Shown here piece by piece: positions 15,872 through 25,904 of a DNA stretch of 64,000 bases (positions within the stretch are counted from its first letter, which is position 1; each line of letters starts with the position of its first letter). The notes beneath the pieces are model-generated. The model did not search any database, was not told the DNA's origin, and worked only from the letters and a program-made list of their open reading frames with translations. The position numbers and the translations under genes are program-made. The DNA lies in NCBI RefSeq assembly GCF_900100175.1, contig NZ_FNEM01000008.1, forward strand, positions 1-64,000. The letters are read 5' to 3'. The stretch is from Ferrimonas sediminum. GTDB lineage: Bacteria; Pseudomonadota; Gammaproteobacteria; Enterobacterales; Shewanellaceae.

Positions 15872-17700
15872 GATTGATCCCCCAGGGCGTTATACAGGAA
15901 GGTCAGATTGCCAAGTAGGTAGCGTTTCCACATTCGCCTCGGCTCATGCATAAGCCGGTAGAGCCACTCGCTGCGCAGTGCCCGAACCCAGTCAGGGGCT
16001 CGGGTGACCTTGCCGGCAGTGAAGTCAAACAGTGCGCCGACGCCAATGCCGATGCTGGCTCCGCACTGTGGTAGGTATTGATGCAACCAGCGCTCCTGAA
16101 GAGGGTTGCCCATGGCGACAATCACCACGTTGGCACCGCTGCGTTTAATCTGCTCGCATACTTGTGGATGATCCGTGTCCGAAAGAAAGCCATGGTGAAA
16201 GCCAACCCACTGATGTTGGGGAAAGCGTTGTTGCCATAGCTCGAAACAGCGGCTGACGCTGTCATCGGTGGCACCGAGCAGGAAGATCTTAAGCCTGTGG
16301 CGGCTGTCGGTGAAAAAGCGGGGCGTAAAGTCGGTGCCGTTGAGGTTTTCGGTAAACCCCCGACCATATTTAAGCTTACTGGCCAGATCCACGCCCAGTC
16401 CATCATTGACCACCAGGCATTGGTTGAGGATGTCGCGGTAGCCGTCATCTTTGTTCGCCAGATTGATGGTGTGGGCGTTGGCGTAGGCCATGGTCAGCCG
16501 CTGGTCGTCGTCAATGGCCTGATCCAGCTGCTGAACGATGGCATCGCCGCTACGACTGTCCATTTTAACTCCCTGAATGATCCGGTGATCCCCTCCAAGA
16601 ATGCGGTTATAGGCGTCGATAAACTGAGCGGCGACCTGCGGCCACGCGTAGCGGCTGGCAGCGGTCATGGCCTGTTCTCTCAGATCGTCGTAACGGGCGG
16701 TGTTCCGGTTGAGAAACTCAAAGATTCGCTGTGCGGCCTCGCCGGGCGCGTCAAAGTTAACCAGCAGTCCCAATTGGGCCCGCTCCACGATTCGCTGGAA
16801 GCTGGGAATGGGGGAGGCGATGGGGATCAGGCCTGCCGCCATCCCCTCTATCAGGGTCATACCAAAGCCTTCGTAGTTTGAGGCACTGACGATGTAGCTG
16901 TGGCGATTGATCTGCTGCTTAATCTGGTGATTACTCAAGTTAGTGAGTATCTGAACGGAATCAGTCAGAGTCAGGTGTTCGATCTGTTGCCTGAGAATCG
17001 CTTCGTTGTCATCCCAGTCTTTACCGATAATGGTCAATCTGCTCTGTGGTTGCAGCCGTCGTAACTCAGCCTGGGTCTGCAGCAGCTTGTCTAGTTGCTT
17101 GTTGTCTGAAAACCTTCCGATAAACAGCAAGGCTGGGTGTGGCTGCTTGCAGCCGGCATCGGCAAACTTGGCGATGTCTACGCCATTTTCTATCAGGGTT
17201 AGATGGCGGGCACACAGTGGGCGGAACAGCTCAAAGTCGTGGTTGCTGCAGGCAAAAACTTGTTTGTAGCCTTTGACGGCCAAGCGGCTGACTGTGGCGA
17301 AATAGAGGCGTTTCAGCCTGGCGGCGAAGTCGGTGTGGAAGAAGCCGCCATGGGTGGACATGACCAGGGGTTTACGGTGTATCCAGCGGGTAAAGGAGAG
17401 AAAATCTGCAAAGAAATCGACACCGTGGACATGAACAAGGTCGTAGGAGGACAGGTACTTCAGTACCGAGGGGGCAACGGGGTATTTGTAGCTGCCAACA
17501 TAGCCAATGCGATGCACCGGAATGCCGTCGACAGTCTCAGTGTCAGCCAGGCGAGGCTGGTGACTGTGAAACAGGCGATTTAACGTTAGCACTCTGGCAT
17601 CGACTCCTTGGCGTCGCTGCTCTTTAACCAGTGACTGAACAAAATTTTCCAGACCGCCTACGGCGGGGTGAAACTGCCGGACAATGTGCAGCACTCTCAT
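15868..17700 (-). CDS. Bifunctional glycosyltransferase: GT4 fused to WecG/TagA/CpsF-type GT26
   Basis: 610 residues with two enzymes. Residues about 1-370 are GT4: RQFHPAVGGLENFVQSLVKE at the start, LFIGRFSDNKQLDKLLQTQ, and SNYEGFGMTLIEGMAAGLIPIAS (EX7E). Residues about 380-605 are GT26: AYANAHTINLANKD, NDGLGVDLASKLKY, and GNPLQERWLHQYL with a following GVGALFDFTAGKVTRAP block. GT26 enzymes (WecG, TagA, GumM) add a sugar to polyprenyl-linked intermediates. Fusion implies two consecutive transfers. ATG is preceded by GGGAG at good spacing. Next gene upstream ends 13 bases away. Confidence 0.88.
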   Translation of the reverse strand: MRVLHIVRQFHPAVGGLENFVQSLVKEQRRQGVDARVLTLNRLFHSHQPRLADTETVDGIPVHRIGYVGSYKYPVAPSVLKYLSSYDLVHVHGVDFFADFLSFTRWIHRKPLVMSTHGGFFHTDFAARLKRLYFATVSRLAVKGYKQVFACSNHDFELFRPLCARHLTLIENGVDIAKFADAGCKQPHPALLFIGRFSDNKQLDKLLQTQAELRRLQPQSRLTIIGKDWDDNEAILRQQIEHLTLTDSVQILTNLSNHQIKQQINRHSYIVSASNYEGFGMTLIEGMAAGLIPIASPIPSFQRIVERAQLGLLVNFDAPGEAAQRIFEFLNRNTARYDDLREQAMTAASRYAWPQVAAQFIDAYNRILGGDHRIIQGVKMDSRSGDAIVQQLDQAIDDDQRLTMAYANAHTINLANKDDGYRDILNQCLVVNDGLGVDLASKLKYGRGFTENLNGTDFTPRFFTDSRHRLKIFLLGATDDSVSRCFELWQQRFPQHQWVGFHHGFLSDTDHPQVCEQIKRSGANVVIVAMGNPLQERWLHQYLPQCGASIGIGVGALFDFTAGKVTRAPDWVRALRSEWLYRLMHEPRRMWKRYLLGNLTFLYNALGDQS

Positions 17701-17713
17701 CGCGTCGGCTCCC

Positions 17714-18616
17714 TTATTTGTACAACTCCACAGGCGGAGTATTGAGGAAAAATCGGACTTTGCCCCAGTTGGACATCATTTTCATGACATAGCGAAAACT
17801 GTGCTTTTTGCCCATGGGTCTCAGCACTACGGCTCCGAGCGCCGCTATCAGCGTCTGGGCGCATGCCTTTAAGAGTTGTAATGACTTGCCGGTGGGAGAC
17901 AGCGGCGTAAAAAAAATGCTGGCATAGGTTTCTCCAATACGGGTTGCCTTTTGAAGCAGGTACCGGCGATTGAGCCGCTGGGGCTCCACCAGTTCACTGA
18001 CTACGGCTTCGCGGCAGGAGACGATGACGCCGCCTTGAGTGTGAATGTCATGGAACAGGGTGGTGTCCTCGCCGCCCTGGGTGCCACGATTAACATCAAA
18101 TGGCGTCTTCGGGTGCGGTAATACCGACCGCTTTACCAGAGCATTGCAGGTTGAGCCTACGTCCAGTTTAGAACCGGTCGGGGGCAGCGATTTACTGAAA
18201 TAGTTGCCGGCGGAAATCCACTCGGGCGTCTGCGCCGGGTAGCGGGTGTGCACCTGGCCCATGACCGCATCGGCATCGAATTGGCGGGCGCAGGCCAGCA
18301 GGGTTGCCAGCCAGGTCGGACTGGCTTTCTCGTCGTCGTCGATGAACGCCAGCCACTGGCTGTGGGCGTTGGCCACCGAGGTATTTCTGGCCATGGAGAT
18401 GTTCTTTTGTGGCTGAACCGCATAGGACACTTCTAGGTTGGTGTGTTGCTTAAACTCCTCCACCAGGTCTCTGCCGGACTCCAGCAGGTCGTTGTCGGCG
18501 ACGGAGATGGACAGGCGGACATCGTCCGGCAGTTGCTGTTGCTCAAGGCTTTTCAGGGTTTCGGCAAGGTGAGGGCGGCGATAAGTGCACAGGCAGACGG
18601 TGACTGAGGTGGTCAT
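17714..18616 (-). CDS. Family 2 glycosyltransferase
   Basis: About 300 residues. A GT-A fold is shown by TVCLCTYRRPHLAETLKSL at the N-terminus, the DxD-type metal/nucleotide site FIDDDEKASPTWL at about 95, and GGEDTTLFHDIH, matching the ED catalytic region. It builds the exopolysaccharide repeat unit. The ATG at 18616 has GGAGG 6 bases upstream and overlaps the stop of the polymerase gene (ATGA), indicating translational coupling. Confidence 0.87.
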   Translation of the reverse strand: MTTSVTVCLCTYRRPHLAETLKSLEQQQLPDDVRLSISVADNDLLESGRDLVEEFKQHTNLEVSYAVQPQKNISMARNTSVANAHSQWLAFIDDDEKASPTWLATLLACARQFDADAVMGQVHTRYPAQTPEWISAGNYFSKSLPPTGSKLDVGSTCNALVKRSVLPHPKTPFDVNRGTQGGEDTTLFHDIHTQGGVIVSCREAVVSELVEPQRLNRRYLLQKATRIGETYASIFFTPLSPTGKSLQLLKACAQTLIAALGAVVLRPMGKKHSFRYVMKMMSNWGKVRFFLNTPPVELYK

Positions 18617-19923
18617 TGCAACCTCCGGTCGGCGCAGATGCGGGCCACCGAGGTGAGCACCAACAGTTGAATGATCCACATGGAGTGGCTGCCTCTCATT
18701 AAGCTGCTTTCGGTAATATTATGGAACAAGGTGATGACCAGCAGGATCCAAAACAGGAAAAAAAGCAGCGGGTGAGTGGATTGTATCTGCCCGGACTGGC
18801 GGGCAAACTGCACCAGCACCAACAGATAGATGGCCATTCCTATGACCCCCAGCTTGGCCAGCAGGTCCAGATAGCCATTGTGGCCCTGGTTCAGCAGGGT
18901 CAGATAACTTCTGCCGTACACCACATTGGGGGACTGCTGACCAATGCCCCAAAATGATCCATAGCCGTGGCCCAACAACCAGCGGGTATCGATGCGGTCA
19001 AGCATAAAGGCCCAGATGTAGTCTCGGCCGGTGAGCCCGGGGTCGGACATGAACTGGGCGAAAAACTCTTTGATGTGCCAGTTATAGAGGCTCAGAACAA
19101 TAAAGATAGCCAGGGTCATCAGGGTGAAGGCCAATAGCATCAGTATGCCCACATTAAGCCGGGTGTTGGTGGCAACCACCTGCACACCAAATACCAGTGC
19201 CGGCACGACAAACAGCAGGGCAATGGAGGTTTTAGAGACCGAAATGACCAGAACCAGAAGCCACAGCATCAGGTAGGCACCGTTATAGAGGCGATTGATT
19301 TGGGTGGTGAACAGCTTGCGGGAGGCAATGCCAAACAGTATGGCCAGCAGGGCGATGGCCCCGAGCACATTTTTATTGCCATGAATGCCGTAGAAGAAAC
19401 CGTCTTTGTCGAAGTTTCCCAGGGCCAGGGCCATCAGGTTGAAGGCCAGCGCCAGGGTGCAGATTCGATACAGAATCAGCAGTAACTGTTCCGGTCGGCG
19501 CAGGTAGCTGACGCCGGCAAACACCGAACCGATCACAAACACCAGCATCACCGAACGCCGAAAGGCGATGTTGGGAGCCAGTGCCCAGGTGACGCTGGCA
19601 AACGCCAGCAGGCAGATGACCACCAGTGGCCACTGTGCCACAACGATGCGTTTTGCCCGCTGGGGATCCCTGAGAATCGTGTAGCCAGCCAGGCCGATCA
19701 TCGCCACCCAGAACAGTTGGTTGATCAGGTTGCCGGATGAGGTGCTGGCGGCGTGATCTTTCACCTCCATGTCCACCAGGTGAGTGGCCGCCTCCATATT
19801 GGGAGACAACACATCGAAACTGGAAGCGCACACCAGGGTGATGATGGCGATGGCCACCAGGTTATTGATGGTGTATTGCCCGGTGTCGTCCGCCACGAAC
19901 CAGTTTAATAGCCGCCGTACCAT
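18613..19923 (-). CDS. Wzy-type O-antigen/exopolysaccharide polymerase
   Basis: About 436 residues with roughly ten to twelve membrane segments. The large periplasmic loop region near residues 310-365 has TGRDYIWAFMLDRI, LLGHGYGSFW and GHNGYLDLLAKLG, the signature of the Wzy_C/O-antigen ligase family. It would join lipid-linked repeats in the periplasm. ATG 19923 has GGAG at 8 bases; ATG 19929 overlapping the flippase stop is the alternative. Located between wzx-like and GT2 genes. A ligase (WaaL) function cannot be excluded from sequence alone. Confidence 0.82.
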   Translation of the reverse strand: MVRRLLNWFVADDTGQYTINNLVAIAIITLVCASSFDVLSPNMEAATHLVDMEVKDHAASTSSGNLINQLFWVAMIGLAGYTILRDPQRAKRIVVAQWPLVVICLLAFASVTWALAPNIAFRRSVMLVFVIGSVFAGVSYLRRPEQLLLILYRICTLALAFNLMALALGNFDKDGFFYGIHGNKNVLGAIALLAILFGIASRKLFTTQINRLYNGAYLMLWLLVLVISVSKTSIALLFVVPALVFGVQVVATNTRLNVGILMLLAFTLMTLAIFIVLSLYNWHIKEFFAQFMSDPGLTGRDYIWAFMLDRIDTRWLLGHGYGSFWGIGQQSPNVVYGRSYLTLLNQGHNGYLDLLAKLGVIGMAIYLLVLVQFARQSGQIQSTHPLLFFLFWILLVITLFHNITESSLMRGSHSMWIIQLLVLTSVARICADRRLQ

Positions 19924-19925
19924 CC

Positions 19926-21167
19926 TCATCGCTCCGGCAACCATCTGGGTTGAAGTTGTGGCGCAAACAGCACCAAAATGTAGCTAAAGGCGACAAGCTC
20001 GCCGAAGATGACCGTAAATATAACCCAGCTAGAGGCCTGGGCTAGCGCCAGGGCGGTCAGAATTCCCAGCGACAGTGATGCTCCCCAAATGGTCGCCATG
20101 GCCAACGGTTTGAAACGGTTTTGTGCCTGAATGGCGGCGCTGTAGGTGGATCGAAGGTGGAACAGCAAGGTGGCGATGGCCCATTGTGCGACCACAAAGC
20201 CGATGCCGGGATACTGGTCACCGAACAGTTGCGGTTGCAACCAGGGCCACAGCAGCCACAACAGCACGCCAAACACCAGATTGAACAGAAGAAATCCCAA
20301 GGCACCCTGATTGGTGAGAGTCTGGAACTGCTGTTTTTCTCCCTGGGCGTGCAGTTTGGCCAGGGTCGGTTTGGCAATGCGGGTCCAGGCCGAAGTGATG
20401 ATGTTCAGTGGCCCGAAAAAGACCCGACCGGCCTGAATGAAGCCGACCACCGTAGGCCCAAAGGCCATGCCGACGATAAAGATGTAGCCACGGTTTTGCA
20501 GCTCGGTGGTGATAACCCCCACCAGTGACCAGCGGGATTGATCCCAGATAGGCGCATAGTGTCCGGGCAGCTTCGACCAGCGGGTCAGGGCGAACAGAGG
20601 AAACTCCTTTTTGAGCAGATAGACCATCCCCAGAAGCTGACTCAGGCTCAGAAACCACAACAGGTGTTCCAGAGAGAACTGACTCAATGGGTGTTGATAT
20701 TGCCAGATCCCCACCAACGTCATGAAAACGATTACGAACAGCAGATCGGCGATCAGCACCGGCAGCAGTATCAGTTCGGAGGACCAGCGGCATCGCAGAA
20801 ATTCGCGCAGCAACCGGGTGGCGAAAAAAGCGGTAATGGCGAGATTGCCGGAGTAGTCCTGGTGCAAAAACGGCAGCTGTAGCAGGCCGTAGCAAATCAG
20901 GGTCAGAGTGACGACAAACAGGCCGTTACCCAGGGACAGGGTGCTGCGCAGGTGATTGGGATTGTCGGAGGCCGGCACCAGCACCGAGTAGGGGGTGTTG
21001 ATAAGGGCATTTTGCAGGCTGATGAGCACAAAGCTGAGCATAAAGATAATGGAGTAGACCCCGAACTCGGCCGGTTGCCACAGTTTTATCAGCGCCAGAT
21101 TTAGGGCAAAGTTAAAGGCACTGAGTAACCCTTGATCAACAGTGGAAACGATCACCTGTGTTTTCAA
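19926..21167 (-). CDS. Wzx-type polysaccharide flippase (MOP superfamily)
   Basis: 413 residues with about twelve hydrophobic helices and a basic, short cytoplasmic loop pattern typical of polysaccharide transporters. It flips undecaprenyl-linked repeats across the inner membrane. A TTG start (21167) is supported by GAGGGG 6-7 bases upstream. It is the first gene of the leftward block, divergent from manC. Confidence 0.8.
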   Translation of the reverse strand: MKTQVIVSTVDQGLLSAFNFALNLALIKLWQPAEFGVYSIIFMLSFVLISLQNALINTPYSVLVPASDNPNHLRSTLSLGNGLFVVTLTLICYGLLQLPFLHQDYSGNLAITAFFATRLLREFLRCRWSSELILLPVLIADLLFVIVFMTLVGIWQYQHPLSQFSLEHLLWFLSLSQLLGMVYLLKKEFPLFALTRWSKLPGHYAPIWDQSRWSLVGVITTELQNRGYIFIVGMAFGPTVVGFIQAGRVFFGPLNIITSAWTRIAKPTLAKLHAQGEKQQFQTLTNQGALGFLLFNLVFGVLLWLLWPWLQPQLFGDQYPGIGFVVAQWAIATLLFHLRSTYSAAIQAQNRFKPLAMATIWGASLSLGILTALALAQASSWVIFTVIFGELVAFSYILVLFAPQLQPRWLPER

Positions 21168-21369
21168 CTGCCGCCCCTCAACAACCCTTGTCAGGGTGAT
21201 GCAACCCTGTGCAAACTCAAATGCCTGATTTTTTAGCTTAGACCCTGATGCTCTATCTTGCTCCGTAAAATGCCAAAGAGGCCTTCGAGTTTGCTATGTG
21301 CTGCTATTCTTTAGGTTTTGGATTGTTCAGGGCCGGGTGAAAGCCGAGCCCTGCAGGGCGGAATTTACT
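21168..21369. promoter_or_regulatory. Divergent control region of the exopolysaccharide locus
   Basis: This 202-bp gap separates the leftward wzx-wzy-GT operon from rightward manC-manB. It must carry promoters for both blocks. No ops/JUMPstart element (GGCGGTAGCGTG) was seen here or elsewhere in the locus. Confidence 0.5.
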
Positions 21370-22773
21370 ATGGTCAGTATTGTCCCGGTCATTCTTGCAG
21401 GCGGCTCAGGCACTCGCCTATGGCCTCTCTCCAGAACATTGTTCCCTAAGCAGTTTTTGCCTCTCGCCGGTGAGGACTCCATGTTGCAGGACACGGTAAA
21501 TCGCCTGAGCGGCATCGACACCGCAGGGCCGATCGTGATCTGCAATGAAGACCACCGTTTTATTGTGGCCGAGCAGATGCGGGCCTTGCAGGTAGACGCA
21601 CGGATTGTGTTGGAGCCGGTGGGGCGTAATACCGCTCCGGCCGCGGCGCTGGCGGCTTTACTCTGCCAGAGTGCCGATGACCCGCTGCTGCTGCTGCTGG
21701 CCGCCGACCATGTTATCGAAGACCCGGAGTCCTTTGTGAATGTGTTATCGGAGGCTGTGCCCCTGGCGGAATCGGGGAAACTGGTGACCTTCGGTGTGGT
21801 GCCCCACTGCCCCCATACCGGTTATGGCTACATTCGCCGGGGGGCGACCAGTGGCGCCGGCTTTGAGGTCAGTGAGTTTGTGGAAAAACCCAATGCCGAT
21901 GCCGCGCAAAGGTACCTGGATTCAGGCCAATTCTACTGGAATAGCGGCATGTTTCTGTTTCGGGCCAGCCGATACCTGCAGGAGCTGGAGTGCCACCGGC
22001 CTGAGATGGTCAGGGCCTGCCGTCAGGCGGTGTCGGACGTCCATGAGGATCTGGATTTTATTCGGGTGGATGAACAGGCGTTTACCGCCTGTCCGGAGGA
22101 GTCCATTGACTATGCGGTGATGGAGCACACCGACGATGCGGTGGTAATGGCCCTGGATGCCGGCTGGGATGACATTGGCTCCTGGTCGGCGCTGTGGCAG
22201 GTGGGGGACAAGGACCACAACGGCAACGCGATTCGAGCCGATGCCGTGACTCATGATACCCACAACTGCTTGATTCAGGGTGAAGACAGGCTAATTGCCA
22301 CCGTGGGCCTGGACGATATGGTGATCGTGGATACCCAGGACGTGGTGCTGGTCGCCGAGCGAGGCCGGGCTCAGGAGGTCAAGCACATTGTCGAGAAACT
22401 GAAAGGGGATGAGCGTTCTGAGATTCAGGTGCACCGTAAGGTGTATCGCCCCTGGGGCTATTACGATTCCATCGACTTCGGTCAGCGCTATCAGGTCAAA
22501 CACATTACGGTTAAGCCTGGTGCCAAGCTCAGTGTCCAGATGCATCATCACCGCGCCGAGCATTGGGTAGTGGTGTCGGGAACTGCCAGGGTGACGAATG
22601 GGGAACGCACGTTTTTCGTTACCGAAAACGAGTCCACCTATATTCCTATTGGGGTGGTTCATGCCCTGGAAAACCCCGGAATGGTGCCGCTGGAGCTGAT
22701 TGAAGTGCAGTCGGGTACCTACCTGGAGGAGGACGATATCGTTCGCTTCGATGATAAGTATGGACGGGCTTGA
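21370..22773 (+). CDS. manC: Mannose-1-phosphate guanylyltransferase / mannose-6-phosphate isomerase
   Basis: 467 residues, a full-length type II bifunctional enzyme. The N-terminal pyrophosphorylase has [17 protein letters not shown] and the FVEKP motif. The C-terminal cupin isomerase domain has [35 protein letters not shown] and the [10 protein letters not shown] segment. It makes fructose-6-P to mannose-6-P interconversion and GDP-mannose. ATG 21370 begins at the conserved N-terminus, so the longer frame is not used. It overlaps manB by one base, so GDP-mannose precursor genes are coupled. Confidence 0.95.
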   Translation: MVSIVPVILAGGSGTRLWPLSRTLFPKQFLPLAGEDSMLQDTVNRLSGIDTAGPIVICNEDHRFIVAEQMRALQVDARIVLEPVGRNTAPAAALAALLCQSADDPLLLLLAADHVIEDPESFVNVLSEAVPLAESGKLVTFGVVPHCPHTGYGYIRRGATSGAGFEVSEFVEKPNADAAQRYLDSGQFYWNSGMFLFRASRYLQELECHRPEMVRACRQAVSDVHEDLDFIRVDEQAFTACPEESIDYAVMEHTDDAVVMALDAGWDDIGSWSALWQVGDKDHNGNAIRADAVTHDTHNCLIQGEDRLIATVGLDDMVIVDTQDVVLVAERGRAQEVKHIVEKLKGDERSEIQVHRKVYRPWGYYDSIDFGQRYQVKHITVKPGAKLSVQMHHHRAEHWVVVSGTARVTNGERTFFVTENESTYIPIGVVHALENPGMVPLELIEVQSGTYLEEDDIVRFDDKYGRA

Positions 22774-24161
22774 TGATGGAAAGATTAACCTGTTTTAAAT
22801 CTTACGACATTCGCGGCCAGTTGGGCACCGAACTCAATGAAGCGGTGGCCTATCGCATTGGTCGTGCTTATGCCGAGTTTTTGAAGCCGACCTGTGTGGT
22901 GGTGGGCGCCGACGTTCGGCCCACATCAGAGGGGCTGAAGCAGGCGCTCGCCAGAGGGTTGATGGACAGCGGTGTCGATGTGGTCGATATCGGCATGGTG
23001 GGTACCGAGGAGATCTATTTTGCCACCCGCTACCTGCAGGTCGATGGGGGTATCGAAGTGACCGCCTCTCATAACCCCATCGATTTTAACGGCATGAAAT
23101 TGGTGAGGGAGGAGAGCAAGCCGATCTCCGGTGACTCAGGCCTCAACGCCATCCGTGAGTTGGCGGAGTGCAACCAGTTTGCGCCACCCTCGGCGGAGAC
23201 CCAGGGCGAGTATCATTATCGGAACCTGTTGCCGGAGTATGTCCAGCACCTGATGACCTATATCAATCCGGCTAACCTGCCGCCACTGAAGTTGGTGGTA
23301 AACGCCGGCAACGGCGCTGCCGGCCATGTGATCGATGCCATCGAACAGGTGTTGGGCAGGCAGGGGGTTCCGGTGGAGTTTATTAAGATCCACCACCAGC
23401 CCGATGGCAGCTTTCCCCACGGCATTCCCAATCCGTTGCTGCCCGAGTGCCGGGCCGATACCCGTCAGGCCGTGATTGAGCACCAGGCCGACATGGGTAT
23501 CGCCTGGGATGGCGATTTTGACCGCTGTTTCCTGTTCGATGAGCGTGGGGAGTTTATCGAAGGCTATTACATCGTTGGCCTGCTGGCCCAGGCGTTTCTG
23601 GATAAGCATCCCGGGGCCAAGGTTATCCATGACCCCCGGCTTATCTGGAATACCCTGCAGATTGTCCAGGGGGCGCAGGGGCAGCCTGTGATGTCAAAGA
23701 CCGGTCATGCGTTCATTAAAGAGCGGATGCGCAAAGAGGATGCCATCTATGGTGGCGAGATGAGTGCCCATCACTATTTTCGCGATTTTGGTTACTGTGA
23801 CAGCGGCATGATCCCCTGGTTGCTGGTGGCCGAGTTGATGGGGATGGCGCGTCAGCCATTGTCGCAGATGGTGGCGGAGCGCATCGCGGCGTTTCCCTCC
23901 TCCGGCGAGATCAACTTCCGTTTGTCGTCTCCAGGAGAGGCCATTGAGCGGGTTGTCACCGAACTGACCCCCTTTGCCAGCAAGGTGGATCATACCGATG
24001 GCATCAGCATGGACTTCAGTGATGGTGACGGTGAGTGGCGATTCAACCTGCGCTCCTCCAACACCGAGCCGGTGGTGCGTCTGAATGTGGAAGCCCGGGG
24101 AGACCAGGCGTTGATGCGGCGTCAGACCCAGGTATTGGTGCGGCTGTTGCAGGTGTCGTGA
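22773..24161 (+). CDS. manB: Phosphomannomutase
   Basis: About 462 residues of the alpha-D-phosphohexomutase family. N-terminal [12 protein letters not shown], catalytic serine loop [13 protein letters not shown], metal loop DGDFDRCF and sugar loop [10 protein letters not shown] are all present, plus the phosphate-binding RSSNTEP at the C-terminus. GGEMS is typical of mannose/glucose mutases. It converts mannose-6-P to mannose-1-P for ManC. ATG 22773 overlaps the manC stop (TGATG). Confidence 0.95.
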   Translation: MMERLTCFKSYDIRGQLGTELNEAVAYRIGRAYAEFLKPTCVVVGADVRPTSEGLKQALARGLMDSGVDVVDIGMVGTEEIYFATRYLQVDGGIEVTASHNPIDFNGMKLVREESKPISGDSGLNAIRELAECNQFAPPSAETQGEYHYRNLLPEYVQHLMTYINPANLPPLKLVVNAGNGAAGHVIDAIEQVLGRQGVPVEFIKIHHQPDGSFPHGIPNPLLPECRADTRQAVIEHQADMGIAWDGDFDRCFLFDERGEFIEGYYIVGLLAQAFLDKHPGAKVIHDPRLIWNTLQIVQGAQGQPVMSKTGHAFIKERMRKEDAIYGGEMSAHHYFRDFGYCDSGMIPWLLVAELMGMARQPLSQMVAERIAAFPSSGEINFRLSSPGEAIERVVTELTPFASKVDHTDGISMDFSDGDGEWRFNLRSSNTEPVVRLNVEARGDQALMRRQTQVLVRLLQVS

Positions 24162-24441
24162 CCCAATAAAGTGGGCAGTGGCATCAACCTCACCCCAGTG
24201 ATGTTTGGGAGAGATAACCCAGAAAATTGGAATTTAATGGTTGGAGCTGTCGAAATTTAAGGGGGAGACCTTTTCAATGTCGCTGTTTCATATCCGTTAT
24301 TTGTTGACTTGATTTTCGAATCTTGAACTACGCTTTAGAAAACCGAAGCGTACGAATTAGGGACAGCAATCATAACAGGTCGGTACTGAGGCAGGGATGA
24401 GCCTCAAAGCTGGGCGATGAGCGATCAGCGAAAGAGGCGTT
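24162..24441 (+). promoter_or_regulatory. Leader region upstream of the priming transferase gene
   Basis: A 280-base gap with two potential hairpins just before the start: TGAGGC (24387-24392) with GCCTCA (24401-24406), then GCTG (24409) with CAGC (24426). It likely carries a promoter for the downstream transport genes. A c-di-GMP riboswitch was considered but conserved GEMM segments were not found. Confidence 0.35.
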
Positions 24442-25863
24442 ATGTCGCGGACATCACAGGAGCAGCAAGGATTCATCCATTCCCGCTTCCACGGTTTTGC
24501 CGTGTTGTTTCGGCTGGCGGATATCGCCATTGTCCAGGTCTCCATGCAGGTGGCGCTGTGGTTCAGTGGTAAGGATCTGGGCAGTAACGAGATGTTGGTC
24601 GCGATCCTGGCAACCCTCGGCTTTATGTTTTTTGCCGAGTCCATGGCCCTGTATCGCTCCTGGCGGTCGACCCGACTGGCGGAGTTGTTGTTGACCAACT
24701 GGCTCAGTTGGGTTCTGGCTTCGATGTTTTTGCTGATCTGTGCCTACTTTATGCCCAACAAAGTGGTCATTGATCGGCAGACCATGTTGATTTGGGGCGT
24801 GCTGGGCATTGTGATGTTTGGCCTGTTCCGGCTGGTATGCCGCCATCTGATCTTTTCGTTACGGCGGCGTGGGTTTAACACCCAGACCGCCGCGATTCTG
24901 GGGATCACCGAGTCTGGAATGGCGCTGGCCCGCAACCTGGAAGAGAACCCCCAACTGGGGATCCGGTTGATTGGTTTTTTTGATGACCGGGCGCCGGAAC
25001 GGATTGAGATGGAAGAGGATCACGGGCCGGCGCTGCTGGGGTGTGTCGACCAGGCCATTAAACTGGCGCGCAGCAACGCGGTCGACATTTTGTACATCGC
25101 CATGCCGATGCGGGCCGAAGAGCGTATTACCGAGATTCTGATGTTGTGCGCAGACAGTACGGCGGCGGTGCACATCATTCCTGATTTCTTTGTATATAAC
25201 CTGCTGCATGCCCGTTGGCATGAGGTGGGTGACATCCAGTCCTTGAGTGTGTATGACTCGCCGTTGGACGGCTTGGCAAGCTGGGTTAAACGGGTGGAAG
25301 ACATTGTGTTGTCCTGCGTGATTTTGGCTCTGGTGTCTATTCCTATGCTGTTGATATCAATGGTTATTAAATTGACCTCTGCCGGGCCTGTGCTGTTCAA
25401 ACAACACCGTTATGGCCTGGATGGCCGCAAGATTATGGTGTGGAAATTTCGCACCATGAGCACCATGGAAAATGGCGGTAAGGTGGTTCAGGTTACAAAG
25501 AATGACCCTAGGGTAACCTGGTTTGGCGGCTTTTTAAGGCGCACCTCTCTGGATGAGTTGCCCCAGTTTTTCAATGTGTTGCAGGGACAGATGTCGGTGG
25601 TGGGGCCCCGGCCCCATGCGGTGGCTCATAACGAACAATACCGGTCTTTGATTAGCGGTTACATGTTGCGGCACCACATGAAGCCAGGAATTACTGGCTG
25701 GGCCCAAATCAATGGCTGGCGCGGTGAAACCGATACGCTTGAAAAGATGGAAAAGCGATTGGAGTTTGATCTTGCTTACATTCGCAATTGGTCTGTGTGG
25801 TTTGACATAAAAATTGTCTTCAAGACTGTTTTTCAGGGCTTTACTGGTTCGAACGCTTACTAG
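24442..25863 (+). CDS. Undecaprenyl-phosphate sugar phosphotransferase, WcaJ-type
   Basis: 473 residues. Residues about 20-130 hold four to five membrane helices; a CoA-binding-like Rossmann domain spans about 140-260; a further helix precedes the C-terminal transferase domain (about 275-473) with KLTSAGPVLFKQHRYGLDGR, VWKFRTMS, RRTSLDELPQFFNVLQGQMSVVGPRPH and the end AQINGWRGETDTLEKM. It loads the first sugar phosphate (usually glucose or galactose) on undecaprenyl phosphate. AGAGGC precedes the ATG. A 27-bp duplication covers the last codons. Confidence 0.92.
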   Translation: MSRTSQEQQGFIHSRFHGFAVLFRLADIAIVQVSMQVALWFSGKDLGSNEMLVAILATLGFMFFAESMALYRSWRSTRLAELLLTNWLSWVLASMFLLICAYFMPNKVVIDRQTMLIWGVLGIVMFGLFRLVCRHLIFSLRRRGFNTQTAAILGITESGMALARNLEENPQLGIRLIGFFDDRAPERIEMEEDHGPALLGCVDQAIKLARSNAVDILYIAMPMRAEERITEILMLCADSTAAVHIIPDFFVYNLLHARWHEVGDIQSLSVYDSPLDGLASWVKRVEDIVLSCVILALVSIPMLLISMVIKLTSAGPVLFKQHRYGLDGRKIMVWKFRTMSTMENGGKVVQVTKNDPRVTWFGGFLRRTSLDELPQFFNVLQGQMSVVGPRPHAVAHNEQYRSLISGYMLRHHMKPGITGWAQINGWRGETDTLEKMEKRLEFDLAYIRNWSVWFDIKIVFKTVFQGFTGSNAY

Positions 25864-25888
25864 GGCTTTACTGGTTCGAACGATTACT
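25835..25888. repeat. 27-bp tandem duplication across the stop codon of the WcaJ-type gene
   Basis: Units 25835-25861 and 25862-25888 (AGGGCTTTACTGGTTCGAAC...) differ at one base. The first copy ends the gene (GSNAY, TAG); the second would read GSNDY, TAA in the same frame. The duplication therefore left the protein end almost unchanged. Confidence 0.95.
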
Positions 25889-25904
25889 AAGGAAGGGGAA
25901 GGGA

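Noticed and set aside
24162-24441. Possible c-di-GMP riboswitch before the priming transferase
   Set aside because: The conserved GEMM segments could not be aligned; only generic hairpins were found.
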